Positions 26,177-34,422 of a stretch of DNA of 64,000 bases are shown piece after piece. This DNA comes from WJMB01 sp964581465 (GTDB lineage: Bacteria; RBG-13-66-14): positions 62,001 through 126,000 of the forward strand of contig CAZOOP010000001.1 of NCBI GenBank assembly GCA_964581465.1. Reading direction: 5' to 3'. Made by a program: the position numbers and the translations under genes. The notes below the pieces were generated by a model. It saw only the letters and a list, made by a program, of their open reading frames with translations. It was not told where the DNA came from and did no database searches. Position 1 is the first letter of the stretch. Every line of letters begins with the position of its first letter.

Positions 26177-27259
26177 CTACATCTCGAAAAGACCCTCGCG
26201 CGCGGTGGTCTCGTGCCGCAGCCGCTCGGGCAGGGGAATCTCCCGGGCGAGCAGCACCCGGGTCATTACCCGGCGCACCTCGTCCTTCTTGCCCGGCAGA
26301 TGGTCGAAGAGTTCGTTGGTCAACAGCTCCAGTCCGGTGTTGAGATCGGTCTTGATATCTACGACGCCGCTGGGGCCGAACTGGATGATGTTGGTGAAGC
26401 TGCCGTCGTTGCGCAGGTGCTTGACGGCCCGGGCGAACTCCTCGGGACCCAGGGTGCGGTTGAGTTCGAGGAAGACGGCGTTGACCGCGGCCAGGTAGTT
26501 CTCCTTGGTCCGGCTGTCCAGCAGCAGGTTGAGCCCCACGGGCAATCGGCCCAGCTTCTCCATGTAGAACTCGATCCATTCGCCGGTGATCAGGCTGCCG
26601 TGCTGGGGGGCCAGCATCTTCGGCGGCGGATCCAGCTTGCGGATGTTGTCGAGGGCCAGGGCGATGGACTCCCGGGTGGGCATGTAGATCTGGTGGAAGG
26701 TCTTGACGCCCTCCCAGTGCCGCTCGTCGGCCTGCAGATCCGGGATGAAGGAGAGCCCGCCGAAGAGGTCGCCGGTGAAAAGCACCCGGGACTCCTTGTC
26801 GTAGAGCATCACCGCGCCGCGGAAGTGGCAGTAGGGCGAGGGGACGAACTGCAGCTCCTGACCGGTCTTCATCCGCGCCCGGCCGCCGGGAAAGGACTCC
26901 GTCGAGCGGTAGTAGTCGTCCTTGAGGCCGTAGAACTGCAACAATCGCCAGGTGTCCTCGCTGGTCAGCACGAAGAGTTCGGGGTTGAGCTGCTGAAGGA
27001 AACCCAGATTGAAGGCCACGTCGGGGTCCTGATGGTTGGCGAAGGCGACGTTGAGCCGGCTCATCCCGCCGATGATCTCGCTCAGGTTCTCGTCGAGAAC
27101 CTTGCGGTCCCGAGGGGCGCCGGGGTCCACCAGCAGGTTGATCCTGCGACCTTCGCCCTCGAAGACGCGCAGGTAGATGTTGCGCTCCAGCAGGGAATCC
27201 TCGCGCCGGCTGACCCAGAAGATCCCCGGGGCGATTTCGAGACCGGTGTCTTTGCTCAA
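26177..27259 (-). CDS. Flavodiiron-type MBL protein without flavodoxin domain (ODP-like)
   Basis: About 360 aa. The beta-lactamase fold holds a diiron ligand set in flavodiiron order: H-x-D-x-D (NHQDPDV), His in PYCHFRG, Asp in FTGDLFGG and His in APQHGS. The first acidic ligand is Asp where most flavodiiron proteins have Glu. The C-terminal 130 aa are helical and replace the FMN-flavodoxin domain, as in oxygen-binding diiron proteins (ODP) of anaerobes. It probably senses or reduces O2, and clusters with rubrerythrin, ferritin and superoxide reductase. Tandem TTG codons (27262 and 27259) follow GAGGAGGA; the second has better spacing. Confidence 0.85.
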   Translation of the reverse strand: MSKDTGLEIAPGIFWVSRREDSLLERNIYLRVFEGEGRRINLLVDPGAPRDRKVLDENLSEIIGGMSRLNVAFANHQDPDVAFNLGFLQQLNPELFVLTSEDTWRLLQFYGLKDDYYRSTESFPGGRARMKTGQELQFVPSPYCHFRGAVMLYDKESRVLFTGDLFGGLSFIPDLQADERHWEGVKTFHQIYMPTRESIALALDNIRKLDPPPKMLAPQHGSLITGEWIEFYMEKLGRLPVGLNLLLDSRTKENYLAAVNAVFLELNRTLGPEEFARAVKHLRNDGSFTNIIQFGPSGVVDIKTDLNTGLELLTNELFDHLPGKKDEVRRVMTRVLLAREIPLPERLRHETTAREGLFEM

Positions 27260-27275
27260 CAAATCCTCCTCTGTC

Positions 27276-27779
27276 TTACTTGGCCTCCAGCACCCGGCGC
27301 AGCCGGTCGGAGAGCAAACTGACGTGGCCGAACTCCTCGCTGATGATCCAGTCGATCTTGTCTCGCCCCCATTTGGGCGGCATGGCCTGCTGAATGCCGA
27401 CGTAGAAGGCGATGGAATCGCGCTCCAGACCCAGGGCGGTGCGCAGCACGGCCTCGGCGGACTCCTGGCCCGTCAGGCTCTCGGCGGGGTCCTCGGCGGT
27501 GTCGAAGACATAGCCGTCGGCCAGGGCCTGCAGGTAAAGCACGGCCTGGTTGTCGGGATCGAAGACCGTCGGGGCGGCGTCGCCGCCGGTCAGGTTGCCG
27601 CGCAGCTCCTTGAAGGTTTCCTCGTGCTCGTCCTCCATGGCGGCCAGGTCGAGAAGCAGCTTCTTCAAGTCGTCTTCGAGATAGTTCTCCGCAGCCCGGC
27701 GGTAGAAACGGGCGCCGTTGCGCTCGATCCGCTCGGCCATCTCGAAGACCTCGTCGGCGGAAAAACTCTTCAGGGTCAT
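27276..27779 (-). CDS. Rubrerythrin-like ferritin-family diiron protein
   Basis: 167 aa. Four-helix bundle with E-R-N-G-A-R-F-Y and EDEHEETF (ExxH) in the first pair and ERDSIAFY and SEEFGHVSLL (ExxH) in the second, the carboxylate/His ligands of a peroxide-reducing diiron site. No C-terminal rubredoxin Cys4 domain, so it needs an external electron donor. It lies 14 bp upstream of the ODP-like gene on the same strand, so probably one transcript. GAGGTGAGAG precedes the ATG. Confidence 0.9.
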   Translation of the reverse strand: MTLKSFSADEVFEMAERIERNGARFYRRAAENYLEDDLKKLLLDLAAMEDEHEETFKELRGNLTGGDAAPTVFDPDNQAVLYLQALADGYVFDTAEDPAESLTGQESAEAVLRTALGLERDSIAFYVGIQQAMPPKWGRDKIDWIISEEFGHVSLLSDRLRRVLEAK

Positions 27780-28046
27780 CTCTCACCTCGTTTGACGGGC
27801 ATGGTTGCCAACAGCCCGTAGGTTTGGATAAAGCGCTCTGTGTTCCGCGTTGCGTTCCATATTCTAGCACTGAGCATACAACTTTACTAATCGAGCGCGT
27901 CAACTCCACGGCCGCCTCGCCGGGAAACCTCCGCACCGCTCAGCACCGATGCCGGCGTAGATCATCACCGGGTCTTGAGAGCGACATCATCCAGCAACGG
28001 CGAGGTTGAGAAACCCCGCCGCATGCCGCTTACCGACGGATTCGGC

Positions 28047-28574
28047 TTACTCCGTGGGAACCTTGGCGGCCAGCTCTGGCGAGGTGATGGGGCGGGCGCC
28101 CATCTCCTTGTCGAGCATATAGAGGCCGTTGCCCTTGTCACCGACCATCCGCAGCTTCTGGACGTTGTTGGTGGCGTTGTCCTCTTCCTCGATCTGCTCT
28201 TCGACGAACCAATCAAGGATGGGCCGGCTGGCGTAGTCCTTGGTCTCGTCGGCGGCCTCGTAGATGCGGTTGATGTCGGCGGTGATCTTCTTCTCGTGCT
28301 CGAGGGCGGCCTCGACGGCGGCCAGGGGGGAAGCCCACTCGACGGGCGGCTTCTCGATGGCGCCGAGCTCGATGCGGGCGCCGCGCTCGATCAGATGGTT
28401 GTAGAACTTGAAGGCGTGGATGACCTCTTCCTGGGCCTGGGCGGTGTACCAAACGGCGAAGCCGGGGAGGTCCTGCTCCTCGAAGTAGGCGGCCATGGCC
28501 TGGTAGAGGTAGCCTGAATACAGCTCGTTGGTGATCTGCTGGTTCAGCAGCTCGTGGACCTTGTCGTTGATCAT
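28047..28574 (-). CDS. ftn: Bacterial non-heme ferritin
   Basis: 175 aa, the normal Ftn length. MINDKVHELLNQQITNELYSGYLYQAMAAYF starts helix A with the ferroxidase Glu; QAQEEVIHAFKFYNHL carries E-x-x-H and Tyr ligands; EEQIEEEDNA is the helix C site. It oxidises and stores iron as a 24-mer, limiting Fenton chemistry, which fits its place between superoxide reductase and rubrerythrin. A weak hairpin (about 27999-28022) may terminate it. Confidence 0.95.
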   Translation of the reverse strand: MINDKVHELLNQQITNELYSGYLYQAMAAYFEEQDLPGFAVWYTAQAQEEVIHAFKFYNHLIERGARIELGAIEKPPVEWASPLAAVEAALEHEKKITADINRIYEAADETKDYASRPILDWFVEEQIEEEDNATNNVQKLRMVGDKGNGLYMLDKEMGARPITSPELAAKVPTE

Positions 28575-28683
28575 CGTGTTAGGTTGTTCCTTTCCATGTA
28601 ATCGCCCGCAGGCGGTTTTCGTCGGTTCTCTTGTTGTTGGTGGATACGGGGATGCCGGTCATCGGTGTCCCCGACCGGTTTGG

Positions 28684-29070
28684 CTACTTGTTTTCGTTCT
28701 TCCAGAGGCCGTGAACGTTGCAGTGCTCTCTGGCCCAGACCGGCTTGGTTTCGCAGTAGCAGAAGTGGGCCTTGGGCTCCTCGCCGGGCTTGAGCCACTT
28801 GCGCAGGATGCGGTCCTCGGTGATCAGCTCGATCCACTGGATGTAGTGTTTGTCCTCCATGGGGTGCAGTGTGGTGCCCACGGTGACCTCGTAGCCGTCC
28901 TCGATCTTTTCGATGACCGGGACGTGCTTCTCGGTGGCCATCTCGGCGCTCTGCTCGTCCAGCTTCTTCATCGGCTCTTCGCAGCAGACCAGCTCGCCCG
29001 GGCCACCCTGCAACACCATCACGATGTTGCCGCACTTTTCGCACTTGTAGGTTTCCAGTTTAGTCGCCAT
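28684..29070 (-). CDS. dfx: Superoxide reductase, class I (desulfoferrodoxin)
   Basis: 128 aa. The N-terminal desulforedoxin-type centre uses C10-x2-C13 and C29-C30; the catalytic iron site has E47-K48-H49, H69, H75, C117 and H120 (CNVHGLWK), all present. It reduces superoxide to H2O2 without making O2, the usual strategy of anaerobes; rubrerythrins next door can remove the peroxide. Cytoplasmic. It sits between a rubrerythrin and ferritin on the same strand. Confidence 0.97.
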   Translation of the reverse strand: MATKLETYKCEKCGNIVMVLQGGPGELVCCEEPMKKLDEQSAEMATEKHVPVIEKIEDGYEVTVGTTLHPMEDKHYIQWIELITEDRILRKWLKPGEEPKAHFCYCETKPVWAREHCNVHGLWKNENK

Positions 29071-29135
29071 CTGGTTATCTCCACCCTTCGTGTGGTTGTG
29101 TGTTCGCTTACGATCAATCCCGCCTTTTCGAAAAA

Positions 29136-29166
29136 CCGGGCCGTGGTCCTGTCGGACCGGGCCCGG
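29136..29166 (-). terminator. Terminator after the upstream rubrerythrin
   Basis: On the minus strand, CCGGGCC..GGTCC pairs with GGACC..GGCCCGG (small bulge), followed by TTTTTCG. It would end or attenuate the rbr transcript before dfx. Confidence 0.65.
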
Positions 29167-29208
29167 CTTCGTCTTACCGGCGACGGTGCCGGGACCCGCG
29201 GCCGCCCT

Positions 29209-29667
29209 CTACCAGTCGGCCGAGAGGACGTTGTCATCGTACTCGACCTCGAAGCGCAGCTTATGTTTGGCCTCCTCCTGAGCCAGGGCGCGGAAGGTCT
29301 GCTGCAGACCCTCGTCCTCGGCCAGGGCGGCCAGCTTCGAGTAAAGCTTGTAGGCGGCCTTTTCCTTCTTCATGGCCACGATCAGGGCCTCTTGATAATC
29401 CATCTGTTCCTTGACCTCGACCTCGACGACGTAATCGGCGATCTTGAGGTCGGTAACGTTAGCCTCGGCGGGTATCAGGGTCTTGCCCTGCTTGACGGTT
29501 TGGAGCTTGGCCTTGTGGTTGCGCTCCTCGTCGGCGAATTGGAGGAAGACTTCCTTCATCTGGGGACGGCTGACCCGCCCGGCCAGATCGGTGTAGAACT
29601 CGACGGATTCCTGCTCCCGCTGGATGGCGAAATCCAGCACCTCGTCGACGGAGGAAAACTTGTCCAT
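29209..29667 (-). CDS. Rubrerythrin (ferritin-like domain only)
   Basis: 152 aa. QREQESVEFYTDLAG and FADEERNHKAKL (ExxH) form the first metal-binding pair, MKKEKAAYKLYSKLA and AQEEAKHKLRFE (ExxH) the second. No rubredoxin domain. First gene of the leftward oxygen-defence block, with its own promoter at 29802-29830. It probably reduces H2O2 using electrons from rubredoxin encoded elsewhere. Confidence 0.92.
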   Translation of the reverse strand: MDKFSSVDEVLDFAIQREQESVEFYTDLAGRVSRPQMKEVFLQFADEERNHKAKLQTVKQGKTLIPAEANVTDLKIADYVVEVEVKEQMDYQEALIVAMKKEKAAYKLYSKLAALAEDEGLQQTFRALAQEEAKHKLRFEVEYDDNVLSADW

Positions 29668-29801
29668 CTGCGCTCCTTTTCGCGGGATGTCCGTGGCTGG
29701 TTTTATGTGTATGGGAAAGCGCTTAGGGACTGCATGAGAGCTTAAGTCAGCCGATCTAAAGAGCTTTCATCACCCCGGCGCTTCTCGGTCCAAGGACATT
29801 C

Positions 29802-29830
29802 ATTATAACAGTTGGTCATCCTGGAGTAAA
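29802..29830 (-). promoter_or_regulatory. Promoter of the oxygen-defence gene block
   Basis: TTTACT and a perfect TATAAT with a 17-bp spacer, about 135 bp upstream of the rubrerythrin start. The long leader has no recognised regulatory fold. Confidence 0.55.
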
Positions 29831-30043
29831 ACCGATGCTGATTATCCAAACGAACACAACAGCGAAGCGGATGCGTCTCGATTGGACCAAGCACGTTGAA
29901 CAAAAGCTCTGTCCATCAGCACATTCCAATAGTAGCATAAAGCCCATCGGATTACTAGGTCATTTGAACATAACCAATGTAGACCAATTACACCCGCCGC
30001 GGTCCGCGGCGGCTGATTCCGGAGCGCCGCCGCGATCACGCCC

Positions 30044-30127
30044 GGCGTTGGCACGTTTCTTGCAAAGGGGCGACGCGGCCTCTCTTGTCAAAAGCGTGTC
30101 GGACTCCGCAAGAAACGTGCCAACGCC
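30044..30127. repeat. Sigma-54-like palindrome, copy 4
   Basis: Inner arms 30044-30063 and 30108-30127 (20 bp, perfect) around a 44-nt loop ending ACTCC. The left arm runs into TTGCA and the right into TTGCGGAG. Enclosed by GC-rich outer arms 29991-30012 and 30166-30190 (CACCCGCCGC ... GTCCGCGGCGG, one 3-nt length difference). It is not immediately next to a gene end. Confidence 0.88.
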
Positions 30128-30346
30128 TCATCTATTTACCAAAGAGCGGTGATTGCGCAAAGGTACCGCCGCGGACTGCGGCGGCGGGTGGCGATCGACG
30201 GCTTTCCGGTCATCCGCGGGAATGTAACAGAGGCGAGGTTTACTGTCGGATATCCACTCGTGAGGAGGGGCTGTTTGCCGAGCTGTAGGGCAAGAATCGG
30301 CAACCTCGCGGCGGATTATTCCGTCCGTTTTCGGGTGACAATCTTA

Positions 30347-30686
30347 GGGATTATCATTAGCACCGGAACCGACTCATCCAGCTAATAGACTGTCATTCAA
30401 TGCTTTATAGCTCATAGTCGCCGCCATTGTCAGATCGTTGCTTGGTGACGATATACCTGGGCTTCCATTGAGTTCCGCCGGAAGCCGGAGGCTGTTGGTT
30501 CCGCATCAGCAACCGACCAGGTTGTGGGTGAAGGATCTGTTGACGGCGCTCTATTAACTGCTTTAGCAGCTTCGACCGTTATCCGCCTTCACTGGTTGAC
30601 GCCCCGCTGAGGCTAGTCTCCAAGCACCATTCTCGCTGTGGCTTTCCTGGGTTGCCAATGTGTTGTTCATTTTCTGTGATGATCCC
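30347..30686 (-). mobile_element. MITE-like family B element (copy 3)
   Basis: 340 bp with termini GGGATTATCA and GTGATGATCCC. Flanked by CAATCTTA and TTATCTTA (6 of 8 bases, a target duplication). Contains GGAAGCCGGAGGCTGTTGGT and GCTTTAGCAGCTTCGACCG like the other copies in this orientation. Confidence 0.85.
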
Positions 30687-30694
30687 TTATCTTA

Positions 30695-31222
30695 AAAAGC
30701 CCCGAAGGGCGTTGGCTGTAACAGGGGTTGTCACTCGAAGATGGAAGGATATAGCTATAGATTATCATTGGGATCATCACCCTAAACTGAACCTACGTCG
30801 AAAACTCAACAGAGCGGCAGTTGGAACAGTTGTGCCGACTAGTACCTCATGAGAGGCTTTGGTTCGATGAGCCAAAGAGTCATCATACTTGCCAAGACAG
30901 CCATTTGAAAACAGTTAGCCACTTCATGGCAGGTAAGGCCAGGGTGCAGAACCGAGGTCGCGCCTTCCCGAGCCAGAGCGGCCTCTTTAAGCGCCCTCAT
31001 GAGGGCAAGTCTGCTTTTATGCCACCAGGCCACCCACGGATCGTGACAGCTTGCGCTGCCATAAAGCGCATAATAACAAGCTATTGGCGAAATATGGCAA
31101 GTCATCTAGCTGTCGATTGGTCCGGGCATCATCGAAGCCGATAATGAAGGACCGGCTACCTGCAGATTATCGCTTGGTTTGTAGCTAACCACCTATTTAA
31201 AATTGATTCCTCTTGATAAACA
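30695..31222. other. Gene-free region upstream of the mutM terminator
   Basis: About 530 bp. An isolated family B terminus (GGGATCATCACC) occurs near 30773. A 107-codon open frame at 30821-31144 has no family resemblance and no ribosome binding site and is not called. Nothing else recognised. Confidence 0.4.
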
Positions 31223-31249
31223 GGCATCGAGGCTCTCACACTCGATGCC
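31223..31249 (-). terminator. Terminator of mutM
   Basis: On the minus strand, GGCATCGAG pairs with CTCGATGCC around a 9-nt loop, followed by TGTTTATC; 66 bp past the mutM stop. Confidence 0.7.
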
Positions 31250-31314
31250 GCTCCAAAAGTCAAATCTGTTGGTCCATTCTGTTGCGATGATCCACTGTTG
31301 AGTTGTTAACCGGT

Positions 31315-32157
31315 TTAGAGTTCGATCTCGTCGGCGCCCTGGCAATCCGGGCAGTAGAAGGTGCTGCGCTGGCACTGCACGCAACGGACGACCCGGGCGC
31401 CGCAGCTCGGGCAGCGCTCGTTCTCGCGACCGTAGACGGCCAGACGCTCCTGGAAGTCGCCGCGCTCACCGGCGGCGTCGCGGTAGTCGGAGAAGGTGGT
31501 CCCGCGGTTTTCGACGGCCCGGCGCAGTACGTCGACGACGGCGTGATGCAGTTTTTCTATCTGTGGGTACTCGAGGCTCTGGGCCGGGGTGAAGGGCGAG
31601 ATGCCGGCGGCGAAGAGGACCTCCGAGGCGTAGATGTTGCCCAGGCCGGCCAGGCGGTCCTGGCGCAGCAGCCAGACCTTGATCTGCTGGCGGGTGACGG
31701 CCAGGCGTTCGGCGAGCCAATCCACGGTGAACTCGTCGCTCAAGGGGTCCAGACCGGCGGGTTCGGCGTCGGAGCGTTCATCGTGAAGGCTGAGGGTACC
31801 GAAGCGGCGCACGTCGTGGAAGAGCAGGTTGCCGCCGTCGAAACGCAGCACGGCGCGCAGGTGGCCTTCCAGATAGTCGTCCCCAGGTTCCAGCCAGCTC
31901 AACCGGCCGGTCATTCGCAGGTGGAAGGCCAGCCAGCGGGTTCGGGTAACCTCGACGCCGATATCCTCGCCGCCGATGAGCTCGAGGACGACCCGCTTGC
32001 CCAGGCGCAGGGTCTCGCGGACCGTCGAGCCGGTGACGATAGCGCCCCCGGGCAGCTCGAGTTTGGGATCAAGCAGCTCGATGGAGTCGAGACGTCGGCC
32101 GCGCAGGCGCGGGGCCAACTGGCGCACGATGGTTTCGACCTCGGGCAGCTCGGGCAT
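31315..32157 (-). CDS. mutM: Formamidopyrimidine-DNA glycosylase
   Basis: 280 aa. It removes 8-oxoguanine and ring-opened purines and nicks the abasic site. After Met removal, the N-terminus PELPEVETI gives the catalytic proline and the adjacent Glu. The H2TH region (DRLAGLGNIYASEVLF) and the C-terminal zinc finger (CPSC ... CPDCQ) are present; an extra CVQC lies inside the finger. The frame is open to 32244, but the ATG at 32157 is set by the invariant PELPE start and lies after the stop of the cytochrome gene upstream. It fits the oxidative-damage theme of the preceding block. Confidence 0.96.
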   Translation of the reverse strand: MPELPEVETIVRQLAPRLRGRRLDSIELLDPKLELPGGAIVTGSTVRETLRLGKRVVLELIGGEDIGVEVTRTRWLAFHLRMTGRLSWLEPGDDYLEGHLRAVLRFDGGNLLFHDVRRFGTLSLHDERSDAEPAGLDPLSDEFTVDWLAERLAVTRQQIKVWLLRQDRLAGLGNIYASEVLFAAGISPFTPAQSLEYPQIEKLHHAVVDVLRRAVENRGTTFSDYRDAAGERGDFQERLAVYGRENERCPSCGARVVRCVQCQRSTFYCPDCQGADEIEL

Positions 32158-32215
32158 GGGTCGGTGGTGTTGGAGTGGTTGTCGAAGCGGCCCGGCGGCC
32201 GTCGGATCAGGCGGG

Positions 32216-32500
32216 TCAGTCGCTCTCTTCGAGAACCAGCTCATCGAGGACCGCCGCTCGCTCGGCTTCGTCCAGTTCGGCGCCGTAGCCGATCATCCGG
32301 TCGACGACGTCGGCCCACTCCTCGGCGGTGTAGGCCTTGGCCCAGACGCGGTCCAGGGTATGGCAGGCGGTGCAGCGGCTTTCGACGAGTTCGCCGCCGT
32401 CGGTCGCCGCGGCGGCGGACGTTTCCTCACTGCTCGAGGCTGCCACGGCCACGCCCAGAACGATGAGCAATCCAACACTGAGGATGGCGAAGGTACGCAT
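32216..32500 (-). CDS. Small monoheme c-type cytochrome (paralogue 1)
   Basis: 94 aa. Signal peptide (MRTFAILSVGLLIVLGVAVA), then a single heme-binding C43-T-A-C46-H47 and a candidate distal Met in VVDRMIGYG. Periplasmic electron carrier. The pattern after the heme (W..VVDRM..YGAEL.EAER..V..EL) is shared with the cytochromes at 32516-32863 and 33923-34252, so the three are paralogues. It stands just upstream of mutM with a 58-bp gap. Redox partner unknown. Confidence 0.85.
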   Translation of the reverse strand: MRTFAILSVGLLIVLGVAVAASSSEETSAAAATDGGELVESRCTACHTLDRVWAKAYTAEEWADVVDRMIGYGAELDEAERAAVLDELVLEESD

Positions 32501-32515
32501 ACTATCCTCCCGGCG

Positions 32516-32863
32516 TCAATCGGCGCTGAGCTCGGCGATGACCAGCCCGCGCTCGGTCTCGTTCAGTTCGGCGCCGTGGTCGATCATCCTATCCACGGTC
32601 GCTGTCCAACCGGCCTCGTCCATCTCGGCGGCCTCGACCTTGTCCAGGCCGTGGCATCCGCTGCAGCGTTCCTCGATGAGCGCCACGGCGTCGCTGACAC
32701 CGCCGGACGGGGCCTCTTCGCTGACAGATTCGTCGTCGACCTCGGCGGCGGCATCAGCGGCGGCGCTATCAGCGGCGTCATCGGCGGCGTCGTTCTCGCA
32801 GGCCACCATCACCATCAGGCCCAAGAGGCCGACGAGCAGGCTGAATAACAGGATCATTCTCAT
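32516..32863 (-). CDS. Small monoheme c-type cytochrome lipoprotein (paralogue 2)
   Basis: 115 aa. Lipobox VMVAC with the lipidated Cys at 22, an Ala/Asp-rich linker (about 25-55), then heme site C67-S-G-C70-H71 and a candidate Met ligand in TVDRMIDHGAEL. Membrane-anchored on the periplasmic side. Separated by 15 bp from paralogue 1 on the same strand, so probably co-transcribed. Confidence 0.85.
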   Translation of the reverse strand: MRMILLFSLLVGLLGLMVMVACENDAADDAADSAAADAAAEVDDESVSEEAPSGGVSDAVALIEERCSGCHGLDKVEAAEMDEAGWTATVDRMIDHGAELNETERGLVIAELSAD

Positions 32864-32893
32864 CTTTTCACTCCTCGCTCACGGATATTGGAA

Positions 32894-33260
32894 GGGATCA
32901 TCACCTGAACATGAACAAAAGCATTTCACTGAGGGATTATCACTCGCTCATGGTCCGGAACGTCTCGCTACTAGACTGCCTATCAATGTAGAATAGCCTA
33001 CTTTACAGTATTTATCATTTGCTGGTTTGTGGCGCTCAACCACGCCTTGCGCAAAGTGTTACGGAAAGCCGAAGCGCTCGGTCCGCCCCAAAGGTATTTA
33101 TGCTGATGGTGGATGATATGTTGACAGCAGGCTGCCGCTTGGGTTGGAACCTTTAACAGCTGGTCGGTCTCACGAGTTGACGGATTCTACGAGTATTTGT
33201 CGAGGCCCACTACTCGAGGTGGCTTTCTGGTTATTAATGTTGGTCCAGTTTCTTGTGATA
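32894..33260. other. Fragments of family B elements
   Basis: Two isolated family B ends point the same way (GGGATCATCACCTG at 32894 and GGGATTATCACTCGC at 32933), suggesting an internally deleted copy. About 33100-33260 is a decayed B fragment (TGACAGCAGGCTGC, GAGGTGGCTTTC). No ORF. Confidence 0.5.
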
Positions 33261-33269
33261 TTCTTTGAT

Positions 33270-33835
33270 GCCATCATGGAACCTGATCGGACCAAATCAG
33301 GCTGATTGGGAGCGGCCTGCCGGGCTGTTAATAACTTCCCGAAAATGCGCCGCTTAGGAGCAAACGTTCATCTAGCATGCCCGTATTGCTTATGGGATTA
33401 TCACTCGCACCTGAACCGCTTCATCCAGCTAAGTGTTTGTCGTTGGTTGCTTTATAGTTCACACTCGCCGCCAGAGACATACAGCTTCTAGGCGGGTACG
33501 TACCCGGCCTTGTATTGAGTTCAGCCGGAAGCCCGAGGCTGTTGGTTCCATTCAGGTTTCGACCAGGCTATGAGTGCATGACCTGCTGACGACGCTCCAT
33601 TGCTCGCTTTAGCAGCTTCGACCGTGAAGCGACTTCGCTGGTTGACCCCTCGCCGCGGGTGATAACCAGGATCACTTCTCAATGCGTCTTGCTCAAATTG
33701 CGAAAGCTTGGTTCAGTTTCTGGTGATGACCCCTTGCTTATTACTACCACACTTTGGATTTTGTGACAATCCGCTCTCAGGGCAGATACAGGTCCGCTGA
33801 ACGTTGGGAACGCTTTGGATCAGGTCTGTTCTTCT
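33270..33835 (+). mobile_element. Family C element interrupted by a family B element
   Basis: The left part (33270-33393) matches the start of C (CCATCATGGAAC ... GGACCAAATCAGGC ... AGCATG). It resumes at about 33742 (CCGCTCTCAGGGCAGATACAGG), colinear with the intact copy at 34532-34853. The interruption is B copy 4 with its duplicated target TTGCTTAT. The right end is truncated and approximate. Confidence 0.7.
33394..33733 (-). mobile_element. MITE-like family B element (copy 4), inserted in a family C element
   Basis: 340 bp, GGGATTATCACTCGC to GATGACCCC, flanked by a perfect 8-bp direct repeat TTGCTTAT (33386-33393 and 33734-33741). Direct evidence that family B transposes and makes 8-bp target duplications. 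Confidence 0.9.
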
Positions 33836-33922
33836 ATACGACACCTAGTTACGACACCTAGTATTATAAACCCTAGGCGTGCCATCCGGCAATTCGTTTG
33901 CGCTTCAGGTGGTTCGAAGCGA

Positions 33923-34252
33923 TTATCGGACGGCCAGATACTCGACCAGCTTGGCGGCCTCGGCTTCGGTCAGGATGGAGCCGTAGCCGCGCATCCGCTC
34001 GACGGTTTCGGCCCAGGCCGCGGCGTCGCCGGGGAAGGCGTCGAGTTTGCCGGTGTCGTGGCAGCAGGTGCAGCGCTCGTCGATGAGCCACTCGCCCAGG
34101 GGTCGGTCCTCGACCACGGCGCTCAGGTCCGTTTCCTCGTCGATGACCAGGCCCTTGACGGCGCCGTCGGAGCCCTCGGGCGGGCAGGTGCCGCAGGCGG
34201 TTAGAAGCGGGAGAGCGGTTAGAATGAACAGGATGACCAGGCTCGGTTTCAT
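33923..34252 (-). CDS. Small monoheme c-type cytochrome lipoprotein (paralogue 3)
   Basis: 109 aa. Lipobox LLTAC (Cys20), heme site C61-T-C-C64-H65 and candidate Met in TVERMRGYGSIL. Same plan as the two cytochromes at 32.2-32.9 kb but separated from them by 1 kb of transposable repeats, which probably split an original run of three genes. Two more Cys (C23 and the middle Cys of the heme motif) are unusual. Periplasmic, membrane-anchored electron carrier. Confidence 0.83.
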   Translation of the reverse strand: MKPSLVILFILTALPLLTACGTCPPEGSDGAVKGLVIDEETDLSAVVEDRPLGEWLIDERCTCCHDTGKLDAFPGDAAAWAETVERMRGYGSILTEAEAAKLVEYLAVR

Positions 34253-34422
34253 GGATTATCCCCGTGGGTTGAATTGCGCGTTAACTATGAACGACGGCGG
34301 TTGTGTACGGCGAAACGGCTATTGGTTGATAATTCCCGAAAGCTGACTGCTGTGCGCCGGGTCTTTGAAGCGTCTCGTCGACAAAGATCCGGAGTACGCC
34401 AAGGCCTTTACCATCTGCGATT

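Noticed and set aside
30821..31144. 107-aa ORF in the gap upstream of mutM
   Set aside because: No ribosome binding site, no family resemblance, and composition like the surrounding repeat-derived DNA.
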